Shown: positions 16,392 through 23,672 of the stretch, piece by piece
Position numbering within the stretch: the first letter of the stretch is position 1
Layout of the letters: each line of letters begins with the position of its first letter
DNA from: Methanospirillaceae archaeon
GTDB taxonomy: Archaea > Halobacteriota > Methanomicrobia > Methanomicrobiales > Methanospirillaceae
Reading direction: 5' to 3'
NCBI GenBank assembly: GCA_016926505.1
Contig: JAFGOM010000097.1
Span: forward strand, 1-64,000
DNA: 64,000 nucleotides
The notes under the pieces: generated by a model
What the model saw: the letters and a program-made list of their open reading frames with translations, nothing else
The model's database searches: none
What the model was told of the DNA's origin: nothing
Program-made: the position numbers and the translations under genes

Positions 16392-17906
16392 ATGATGGGG
16401 GGGAAACCGGAGTCCGGGCTATCAGAAGTCATCGGATTTCTGATGATTGTGTCGATCCTCTGCATACTCTTCTCTATGTACCTCATCTATGTCGTCCCCA
16501 TTCAGGGCCGCGATGCCGAGATTGCCCATATGACGTATATCAAGACCGAGATGATGGGATTCAAGACCGCAATAGATACAATTATTGCAAATGAGAAGGT
16601 GAATTCCCCGATTGCATCCACCTTTGAACTCTCCACCCAGCCGGGTTCTGCAGAAGGAGCATTCAGCATCCTCCCCCTCTCTTCATTTGTATCCTCAAGT
16701 GGTTCATTGCAGGTGAACCAGAGGAAAGATACTCTAACTATCCGGGTTGGGGGGTATTATGAGAATTACAATCAAATGGTTAATACTAATTATAAATTTG
16801 AAGATCTTTTTACTGGAACAAGAGCTTATCTGAATCTCACTCCCAAACACCTGCTTGTTAATTACACAGTCAATGATCTAGATAATCCAACAACTTTTAG
16901 AATTTCTGCCCATAATTGGACCGCTGATATCAATGTTAAACCACGTTACCTTTTAAATACCAGCGAATTTCTCTTAGGTCAAAACCCCGTATGGACAGAA
17001 ACACAATATGACCTGATAATAAATGTTTCAAAAAACCTTACTCCATTTAATAGCAATGCCTTTTTCCCGACAATTACAAATCTCATAATAAAAGAAAACA
17101 TTAAAGAAGCGGGCAATCCTCTATGTTCTGACCCCGAATGTAATACTACCATTGATCTCTACGATGGAGCATATGGCATTGTTGATGACTTAAAAATAAC
17201 TGATGACGTAGTATTTACTCTTGGATCCGAATCAGAATCATTCTATCTTTCCCACCTGAGAACGCCGTCATACCAGGAACCAGAACCAATCCCAACAATC
17301 AAAAAAACACCTCCTCCTCAACCTCATGACATTGGATCCTTTGAATTTATTTCAGATAACCGGTATTGGATAGAACAGAATTATCTGTATGAGATGGGGG
17401 CTCTGTTCCTCTGGCAGGATGAGGGAAAAACGGTCATTATGGCACCTCCCATCGGACTAACAGTTGATACAGAAGGTAAATTTTATGCAAAAATAACAGA
17501 TATTCAGATAAGTGATGCAGAAGAAGTAGGTGGAACAAGGAGTGTTCAGACCTTTGCTAAAATTGAAAAACTGACGAAAAACGAGATAAGTGGTGAAAAA
17601 CTTACTGATGGACTAAATGCACAGTATGTCTGGATCACCTATGAACCAGATATAGCAGATCCAGAGACGGTAGAGATGTGGAGTAAAGCGTTTGACTGGA
17701 TATATTATCTAGCCACAAAATCAGATGAGAATACGAAAAATTGGGCAAGAACGGTGAATGAATCCACAAAGATTCATTTCATTATCGGGAAAAATGCCAA
17801 TGCTTTTTCTGAACCACTAACTATAACCAATATGGAAGATTATTTCAAAGATGACTTTTATCTTGATTATGTCAATACCTCAATGTCAATAGTGATGCAA
17901 CGATAA
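16392..17906 (+). CDS. Large pilin-like secreted protein with type IV pilin N-terminus
   Basis: The short N-terminus MMGGKPESGLSEVIGFLMIVSILCILF resembles archaeal type IV pilins: a charged leader, Glu five residues into the predicted mature chain, and one hydrophobic helix. The remaining ~470 residues are an extracytoplasmic, Asn/Thr-rich beta region with many N-x-S/T sites and a proline-rich linker (PEPIPTIKKTPPPQP) near residue 300. The start is taken at ATG 16392; a TTG lies two codons earlier. A G7 tract (16397-16403) covers codons 2-4. Base composition drops to AT-rich after about 16755, unlike the first 360 bp. No ectodomain family is recognised. Confidence 0.7.
   Translation: MMGGKPESGLSEVIGFLMIVSILCILFSMYLIYVVPIQGRDAEIAHMTYIKTEMMGFKTAIDTIIANEKVNSPIASTFELSTQPGSAEGAFSILPLSSFVSSSGSLQVNQRKDTLTIRVGGYYENYNQMVNTNYKFEDLFTGTRAYLNLTPKHLLVNYTVNDLDNPTTFRISAHNWTADINVKPRYLLNTSEFLLGQNPVWTETQYDLIINVSKNLTPFNSNAFFPTITNLIIKENIKEAGNPLCSDPECNTTIDLYDGAYGIVDDLKITDDVVFTLGSESESFYLSHLRTPSYQEPEPIPTIKKTPPPQPHDIGSFEFISDNRYWIEQNYLYEMGALFLWQDEGKTVIMAPPIGLTVDTEGKFYAKITDIQISDAEEVGGTRSVQTFAKIEKLTKNEISGEKLTDGLNAQYVWITYEPDIADPETVEMWSKAFDWIYYLATKSDENTKNWARTVNESTKIHFIIGKNANAFSEPLTITNMEDYFKDDFYLDYVNTSMSIVMQR
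16397..16403 (+). repeat. G7 tract at the start of the first pilin-like gene
   Basis: Seven G residues spanning the end of the second ATG and two Gly codons. Gain or loss of one G would shift the frame right after the start. Confidence 0.55.
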
Positions 17907-17917
17907 AAGGTTCACTG

Positions 17918-18442
17918 ATGATGTATTACACTGATGGAGGATTATCTGAGGTATTGGGAGCATTACTGCTCATTGGTATCATTACGACAGGAACAACCAT
18001 ATTTCTCGCGATCTATCTTCCCCAGATTGAGACCCAGCCGAGAGTGTCGGTACATCTGACTACCTGTTGTGAGAGCAGCATTGCCGGTCCGCACGAAGCT
18101 GCGTCAATAAACTGTGTTGAAAGTCTCTTTTATCCATGCGAAGAAGTGGATAGCAATGGACCCTACATTGTCGTTTGCCATGAAGGGGGAGATTCTTTAA
18201 AAAGCGAATATCTTTCTCTTATCATCAATGACCAGAAATTAATGCCTTCAATTACGGGGGATACTCCAGAACTTTTTTCTGTAGGAGAGAGACTCTATGT
18301 AAATATGAAAACATGGGGGATTACACCACCCTTCAAGGTAATAATGGTATATGAACCCCCTGATGGTATTGGTGTGGTACTAGTTGACTGGATGATCCCG
18401 GTATGTACTCCACTGCACCCAATCGCCTGTTGTAAGTATTGA
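17918..18442 (+). CDS. Type IV pilin-like protein (archaeal pilin N-terminal domain)
   Basis: 174 residues starting MMYYTDGGLSEVLGALLLIGIITTG, the archaeal pilin N-terminal domain (DUF1628 kind), with Glu at the +5 position and a hydrophobic assembly helix. The ectodomain has paired cysteines (TTCCES, EEVDSNG region, PIACCKY) that could form disulfides. It starts 11 bp after the previous gene, so they are cotranscribed. Just after its stop, in another frame, a near-copy of the C-terminal segment VVLVDWM is encoded (18443-18490), a sign of a small duplication or frameshift at the 3' end. Confidence 0.75.
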   Translation: MMYYTDGGLSEVLGALLLIGIITTGTTIFLAIYLPQIETQPRVSVHLTTCCESSIAGPHEAASINCVESLFYPCEEVDSNGPYIVVCHEGGDSLKSEYLSLIINDQKLMPSITGDTPELFSVGERLYVNMKTWGITPPFKVIMVYEPPDGIGVVLVDWMIPVCTPLHPIACCKY

Positions 18443-18520
18443 TGTTGTGCTGGTAGACTGGATGAAGGATGAAACACTCTCTCCATAAATATTAATAGTA
18501 CGTTATTGAGAATCATTCCT

Positions 18521-19375
18521 ATGAGCCAAGGGAGACATACAAAGGACAGCGCAGTAACCGAACTTGTCGGGGCAATACTCCTGATTGGGATTGTTGTAAC
18601 CGGACTTGGTCTGGTATCGGTGCTCATGCTATCCCAGCCTCCACCAGATACCTATCCACAGATAGCTCTGTCTGCATATTGCATCCAGTGTGATAAAACT
18701 GATTGCTGCTGCTATGAAGTTTTTATTTATCATGACGGAGGGGAGGCAATCAGCGGGGATGAATTTGTTATTGAGATCGAAGGGATAGATTGTGATGGAG
18801 ATATTGTCAGGGTTGAAAAGACACCACTGTACCGCTACAAAACAGCCCCTCTGACATGCCAGCAGGATGCAACGTTATTTCCCCAATCTGAAGCCCAAGG
18901 AGATGTCTGGAGTTCTGAAATGGAATTGAGAGCAGGAGATACTCTTCGTATACGAGTGGAGTTACAACCAGTCACAATAAGGATCTACTATCAGGAAGGA
19001 TCACGCAGGGTACCACTCCTGATGAGTTCATTTACCAAGATTAATCAAGTCGAAGATTGCATAGGCTATTGTCCAGAATGTCCATCTTACATTCCTCAAT
19101 GTGAAGATATCATCTGTGGCCCTCCATCATGTCCTTCATCAAATGAATGCAGAGCTAAATGCTCATATTACAATAATCTCAGCAGTTCCGTAATAATCCC
19201 TGTCCACAAGGGAGGAAAACCATGGAATATGTTTACGGGAAGTGAATACGATTTAGGACAGCCTGATGAATTTACACCAGGTTTAACGGAATTTACCACA
19301 GAATGCTTTTCAGGAACTATCCAATGGAAAATCAACACCCTGCACAGCCCGGAAGTAAAATGTACCTGTTCGTGA
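18521..19375 (+). CDS. Cysteine-rich pilin-like protein
   Basis: 284 residues from ATG 18521 (an in-frame start lies five codons upstream). The N-terminus SQGRHTKDSAVTELVGAILLIGIVVTG is a type IV pilin signal with Glu +5. The ectodomain is cysteine-rich: CIQCDKTDCCCYE near residue 50, then CIGYCPECPSYIPQCEDIICGPPSCPSS around 180-210 in spaced clusters. The final ~85 residues (VIIPVHKGGKPWNMFTG to CTCS) resemble the C-terminus of the next gene. It probably forms a minor pilin or an adhesive tip protein. The segment 'YHDGGEAISGD' is also shared with the next protein. Confidence 0.75.
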   Translation: MSQGRHTKDSAVTELVGAILLIGIVVTGLGLVSVLMLSQPPPDTYPQIALSAYCIQCDKTDCCCYEVFIYHDGGEAISGDEFVIEIEGIDCDGDIVRVEKTPLYRYKTAPLTCQQDATLFPQSEAQGDVWSSEMELRAGDTLRIRVELQPVTIRIYYQEGSRRVPLLMSSFTKINQVEDCIGYCPECPSYIPQCEDIICGPPSCPSSNECRAKCSYYNNLSSSVIIPVHKGGKPWNMFTGSEYDLGQPDEFTPGLTEFTTECFSGTIQWKINTLHSPEVKCTCS

Positions 19376-19560
19376 TCCTGAATTTACCATTTTATCTAAA
19401 ATAATTCATTCCAATTAATTCTTCTTTTTTCCGGATTTTATTGAATATAAAATATTTTTTTTAGAAAATGTTTTGTTTATACGAGAATAAAATATATACA
19501 AACTTTTATCTACTATAAGAAAGTATACAGGTACTTACCCACTATTGGGGGGGGGATAAA
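19376..19560. promoter_or_regulatory. AT-rich leader with G9 tract before the fourth pilin-like gene
   Basis: A strongly AT-rich 170 bp with several TATA-like runs (aatatataca near 19490) is followed by nine G residues at 19547-19555, five bases before the ATG at 19561. The G run occupies the ribosome-site position, so its length could set spacing or strength of translation. Confidence 0.5.
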
Positions 19561-20715
19561 ATGAAGCATGAATCAGCGGTATCAGAACTGGTTGGAGCCC
19601 TCATACTCGTGGCATTAGTGCTTACGGGAATGGGTGTAATCGGGGTCTCTTTACTTTCCCAGCCTCCGCCGGATACTCGTCCGATGGTCTCACTTGCCAT
19701 GAGCTGTGCATATTGTGATGAAACTGAAGACGAAGACGGGAGATATGTCACTCTGCTCTACCATGACGGAGGTGATCCGGTCATCGGATCTGATCTTGAG
19801 ATCATGGCGCAGATGAATTCTTCAGGAGAACAGAATTTAATTCCGGTAGAACCCACCGGGGTAGCGAGCAGGAGTATTGACTGGTGTTCAGGAGAATGGA
19901 CTAATTGGACCACGTCATCCCGGATGAGTATCGGTGACACCTTAAAAGTGGATATGGATGAGAGACCATACAAGATTATTGTAACCGTCAAGAAGGAGAA
20001 CAGGCGGATCATCGTTATGGATTCTGATGTAAAACACATCAATAATGAGATTTCTGACTCCGGATCCGGAAGTGGTTCATCATCAGGAGGCTCATCTGGT
20101 GGTGGAGACTTTGATGGAGACGGGGATCCTGATGTTAGTGATCCCGATGATGACAACGACGGAATTCCTGATGTTAGTGATCCTGATCCCTATAATCCCA
20201 GTATTCCGGGTGATGAATCAACTACACCAACTGACTACTCCGGTCTGATACCTGTTTATGTTGAGGGAAGCCTGATTTATGGGATTGATGAGCATGACTG
20301 TGAGAATTACTGTGATGGTGACCAGCAGTGTCTTGACGGGTGTAATGATTTATGGGAAGAATGCCTTGAATATGACAAATGCAATGGTTGGGGTTGTGGA
20401 GCTTGCCTGGCCCAATTCTATTATGTCAATAAAGTAGGACAATCAGAAGAAAATCCAGACGGAGTAACCATAACTATCCCGATTCATCAAGGTGGCGATC
20501 ATCTTTGGAATGAATATACAGGTGCTGGATATGTTGGAGGGGAACACAACCAACCGACAATATTCTATCCCACAGATTCTAATGGTATTAGGCTGGACAC
20601 TGGGGAATCAACTAAATTCTGGTCAAAATGCTTCCACAATAACATCAAATGGAAGCTAGCGGATAGCCAAAGTGAGAAGGCAGACTGCAAAGCAAAAAAT
20701 GAAAAATTCACCTAA
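19561..20715 (+). CDS. Pilin-like protein with calcium-binding-type Asp repeats
   Basis: 384 residues. The N-terminus MKHESAVSELVGALILVALVLTG is a type IV pilin signal with Glu +5. After the beta domain there is a Ser/Gly linker (SGSGSGSSSGGSSGGG, about 160-178). Two 13-residue Asp repeats follow (DGDGDPDVSDPDD and DNDGIPDVSDPDP), like thrombospondin type 3 calcium sites. A cysteine-rich part (CENYCDGDQQCLDGC) leads to a C-terminal domain shared with the previous gene (ITIPIHQGGDHLWNEYTG). The Asp repeats are also repeated at DNA level (cctgatgttagtgatcc at 20128 and 20167). It is likely a surface adhesin displayed on a pilus. Confidence 0.78.
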   Translation: MKHESAVSELVGALILVALVLTGMGVIGVSLLSQPPPDTRPMVSLAMSCAYCDETEDEDGRYVTLLYHDGGDPVIGSDLEIMAQMNSSGEQNLIPVEPTGVASRSIDWCSGEWTNWTTSSRMSIGDTLKVDMDERPYKIIVTVKKENRRIIVMDSDVKHINNEISDSGSGSGSSSGGSSGGGDFDGDGDPDVSDPDDDNDGIPDVSDPDPYNPSIPGDESTTPTDYSGLIPVYVEGSLIYGIDEHDCENYCDGDQQCLDGCNDLWEECLEYDKCNGWGCGACLAQFYYVNKVGQSEENPDGVTITIPIHQGGDHLWNEYTGAGYVGGEHNQPTIFYPTDSNGIRLDTGESTKFWSKCFHNNIKWKLADSQSEKADCKAKNEKFT

Positions 20716-20900
20716 TTTTTTAAAACCAGTTTTTCTGCACCATTTTCTCAAATTTTTCGTAATTTTGATGTGTGATTCAACATTTAGACGACATTTTATT
20801 GCTTTAAGTCTATTGAGTAATATTCATAGAACAGAATATTGTACTACATTCAAACCAAAACTATGAAATAGGTGGCAACGAATCTTTTAATCATCATACA

Positions 20901-22361
20901 ATGACAATACAGGTCCTCTTTGTAGATGACGAAGTCGCGCTCCTTCCGGTTGCAAAGGAATTCCTGGAGGATTCAGGCAGCCTTTCGGTCTCTGTTGCAC
21001 GATCAGGAGAAGAAGCACTGGAGTTTCTGCAAAACCACACAGTCTCTGCCATCATCGCAGATTACCATATGCCGGGAATGAGCGGGATAGAACTCCTCCA
21101 GCATGTACGGGAGAAGTACGGTCAGCTCCCGTTTATTCTCTTCACCGGCAAGGGAGAGGAGAGTGTTGTCATCGAGGCACTCAACAACGGGGCTGACTAT
21201 TACATCAAGAAAGGAGACGACCCGAACCAGACCTTCTCAGCCATTGAAGAACGGATAAAAAAGGCGGTGCGGCGGTTTGAAACCCAGGAAGAGATCGCAT
21301 CAAGCCAGAAGATCTACGAGACCATCCAGTCGGTAAAGAAGGACTTTATCCTGCGGCTCACGCCTGACATGAGCATCGTTTCGGCAAACGATGAGTACGC
21401 AGCAACCGCAGGCATCCCGGTCGACGAACTGAGAGGCACTGACTTCTCAGAACAGTTCCGCCCGGCAGACCAGGAACGCCTGGGCAGCTGTATCGCAGCG
21501 CTCACCCCGGATCATGTAACCGAAGCCGTCGAGATACAGAAGATCTCATCTGACGGGTCACCCCAGTGGCAGCGCTGGACCCTGCAGGCGACTTTTGAGT
21601 CAGATAATGAACTGTCCGGTATTCTTGCAGTGGGAAAAGACATCACCGGAATAAAGGATGCCGAGGAGAACCTTCGCAGGCAGGAGGAAGAGTATGTTGA
21701 GCAGGGAGGAGATCTCCCGGTCACCGGGCAGGAGGATGACGAGAACGTCACGCTCAACTTCCTCATCGAGAACACCCCGGCAACGGGTTCATTCTCATTT
21801 TCAGACCTGCTCCCGTATGCAAAAAAGGAGGGGATATCAGGTATCGCTGCTGCACGCACCCTTGAAGGGAACCGTTCCTACCTTATCTTTCAGACCGGTG
21901 AACCGGGAGGAAGCATCTACATTGACCAGAACGGCTCTCTCTTCGGTGACAACTCCCTCTTTTTCATACAGAAATCAGGATCGTTCACATTCCATCCCAT
22001 AAAGGACGACGTTGCTAAAAGACTGATAACCGGGTGCCGCATCTTTGACCATACCCACCTCCACCGCCGGTCTGCAACGATAATCCCTGACATCGGAACA
22101 TCATCACGAAAAGGTCTCGGCAATCTTACCATCACGATAAAACAGAACGGATCCCCAAGCCCGAAAACCCGGGTCACGATAAAGAAAGAAGGAAAGATAA
22201 TCTCAAACGACATGACCTCCCCGGCAGGAGAAGTTCGGTTCTCCCTTCATTTCGGCGAGTACGAAGCGGTCATTCACTCATCCGGACAGATGATTAAGAC
22301 CGATCCCTTCACCTTTGACGAGACCCATACCACAAAATCATTTGATATCGGGGTTCTCTAG
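20901..22361 (+). CDS. REC-PAS signalling protein with uncharacterised C-terminal region
   Basis: 486 residues in order: receiver domain 1-125 (D9/D10, phospho-site D54 in AIIADYHMPGM, Lys in YYIKKGDD); a linker helix; a PAS domain about 145-255 (FILRLTPDMSIVSANDEYAAT to VGKDITGIKDAEENL); a region 280-390 of unknown family (TGSFSFSDLLPYAKKEGISG ... LFGDNSLFFIQKSG); and a beta-sandwich-like tail (LGNLTITIKQNGSPSPKTRVTIKKEG to the end) like small Ig/carboxypeptidase-regulatory folds. There is no kinase or DNA-binding domain. It follows the pilin cluster directly and may sense or relay a surface-related signal. Confidence 0.82.
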   Translation: MTIQVLFVDDEVALLPVAKEFLEDSGSLSVSVARSGEEALEFLQNHTVSAIIADYHMPGMSGIELLQHVREKYGQLPFILFTGKGEESVVIEALNNGADYYIKKGDDPNQTFSAIEERIKKAVRRFETQEEIASSQKIYETIQSVKKDFILRLTPDMSIVSANDEYAATAGIPVDELRGTDFSEQFRPADQERLGSCIAALTPDHVTEAVEIQKISSDGSPQWQRWTLQATFESDNELSGILAVGKDITGIKDAEENLRRQEEEYVEQGGDLPVTGQEDDENVTLNFLIENTPATGSFSFSDLLPYAKKEGISGIAAARTLEGNRSYLIFQTGEPGGSIYIDQNGSLFGDNSLFFIQKSGSFTFHPIKDDVAKRLITGCRIFDHTHLHRRSATIIPDIGTSSRKGLGNLTITIKQNGSPSPKTRVTIKKEGKIISNDMTSPAGEVRFSLHFGEYEAVIHSSGQMIKTDPFTFDETHTTKSFDIGVL

Positions 22362-22725
22362 TCCTGCAGGATCCCGGTTGAAAAGACAGGCTCACTATCT
22401 CATATTATCCTTTCTTGTACGTAACCTCCGAAAAGGCCGGCTTGTGTTTCCGGACCGTTTAATCCCTCCTTTTCTCTCAATTGACTAATACACGCTAATC
22501 GTTGAGTCAATAGTTTGTATCCCCGGTAGAACAGGGATAGAATAGAGAATCATTCTCGATCAATAGAGAGATCTCCGATGAGATATACGTCACAAGTTGT
22601 TCCTGGGGACCTTCTGGGGGCATACATAGAACGAGTGAGAAGGCTCGTACATATACGTATTCTGCCAAGGATCATACGGTGCCATACCGTTACTATCAAT
22701 GTCTATAATCACCTATAGGTAAATC
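22362..22725. other. Intergenic region before a toxin-antitoxin pair
   Basis: About 360 bp. It holds one small dyad, ttgact...agtcaa (about 22481-22510), and no gene. It marks the left side of an accessory insert between the pilin genes and the secretion motor. Confidence 0.4.
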
Positions 22726-22962
22726 ATGCAAGAGGCCTCCACGATATACATTCGATCAGATGTAAAGGAGCAATTATCTCACTTAAAAACACATCCCCGG
22801 GAATCATACAGTTCAGTGATACAACGACTTTTGTTATGTGCCATTGATCCCGATCCCCTTACATCAGACGAGATAGCAGGAATTGAAGAAGCACTCAATG
22901 ATATCAAAGCGGGGAGGGTTCATACTGAAGAAGAGATCATGACAGAATTCGGGATTATATGA
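22726..22962 (+). CDS. RelB-like antitoxin
   Basis: A 78-residue antitoxin. Its pattern (TIYIRSDVKEQLSHLK, then RESYSSVIQRLL, DPDPLTSDEIAGIEEALNDIKAGRV) is the same as the orphan at 13390, with a ribbon-helix-helix-like start and a toxin-binding tail. It overlaps the RelE gene by 4 bp (ATGA at 22959). Confidence 0.82.
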   Translation: MQEASTIYIRSDVKEQLSHLKTHPRESYSSVIQRLLLCAIDPDPLTSDEIAGIEEALNDIKAGRVHTEEEIMTEFGII

Positions 22963-23225
22963 CTGAGTTTCAGATCATCTACTCAAATAAAGCGAAAAGA
23001 AACCTCAAAAAAATACCATTGCAGATTGCTCAAAAGATAATCAGAGCCATTCATGAACTGAAGAATAATCCCTGGTCACGGGTGCAGAAATTGAAAGGAT
23101 CTGATACGTCTCCGTTTTATTCTCTTCATGTTGGTGGTTACCGGGCCATTCTCTCGATTCAAAACAATAAACTCATCGTGTATGTGGTCGAAGCCGGTTC
23201 CAGGAAAATCATATACCGGAAATAG
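22959..23225 (+). CDS. RelE/ParE-family toxin
   Basis: An 88-residue RelE-type mRNA interferase. Typical elements are FQIIYSNKAKRNLKKIPLQI, IRAIHELKNNPW, VQKLKGSDTSPFYSLHVGGYRAIL and the C-terminal strand KLIVYVVEAGSRKIIYRK, where the basic residues form the ribosome-dependent active site. It is coupled to the preceding antitoxin. Confidence 0.88.
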   Translation: MTEFQIIYSNKAKRNLKKIPLQIAQKIIRAIHELKNNPWSRVQKLKGSDTSPFYSLHVGGYRAILSIQNNKLIVYVVEAGSRKIIYRK

Positions 23226-23234
23226 TGATCTGTT

Positions 23235-23630
23235 ATGGGAAAGGGAATTATTTGCATTACCGACAAATGTCACGTGAATTACTCGGGAGTTACAGGAGTT
23301 CTGATATGGGGATTATTCTCTGTCAGTCTTGATGGGAAAGAGGTCATTGTGGAGTATGAATCTGATAGTGAACTTCGGGATACTGAACAGATCCCCCTTC
23401 TTGAAGAAGGTGGAATTGAGGCATTTATTCAACGGGAGGTCCTTCCCCATGTTCAGGATGCATGGATTGTTGAGAGTGCAACACGGATAGGGTATGAGAT
23501 CTCCTTTACCAGATATTTCTATAAACCACAGCCGCTCCGGAACCTTGAGGAGATTAAGGCAGATATTATAGATCTAGAGAAGGAGACTGAAGGGTTACTG
23601 GACCAGATTCTGGGGATAGGTTCTTGTTAA
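23235..23630 (+). pseudogene. Fragment of a type I DNA methylase (HsdM C-terminus)
   Basis: 131 codons. From about residue 26 the sequence follows the extreme C-terminus of HsdM-type N6-adenine methylases: LFSVSLDGKEVIVEYESDSELRDTEQ, PLLEEGGIEAFIQREVLPHV, IGYEISFTRYFYKPQPLR, then the terminal coiled helix EEIKADIIDLEKETEGLL. The first ~25 residues do not match. The catalytic domain (NPPY motif, SAM site) and specificity partner are absent, so it cannot methylate. It looks like the surviving 3' end of a lost restriction system. It starts 9 bp after the RelE stop. Confidence 0.75.
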
Positions 23631-23672
23631 ATGAGAATGATTTGGGGGAACGTGTGAAATGAACCGTTTAAA

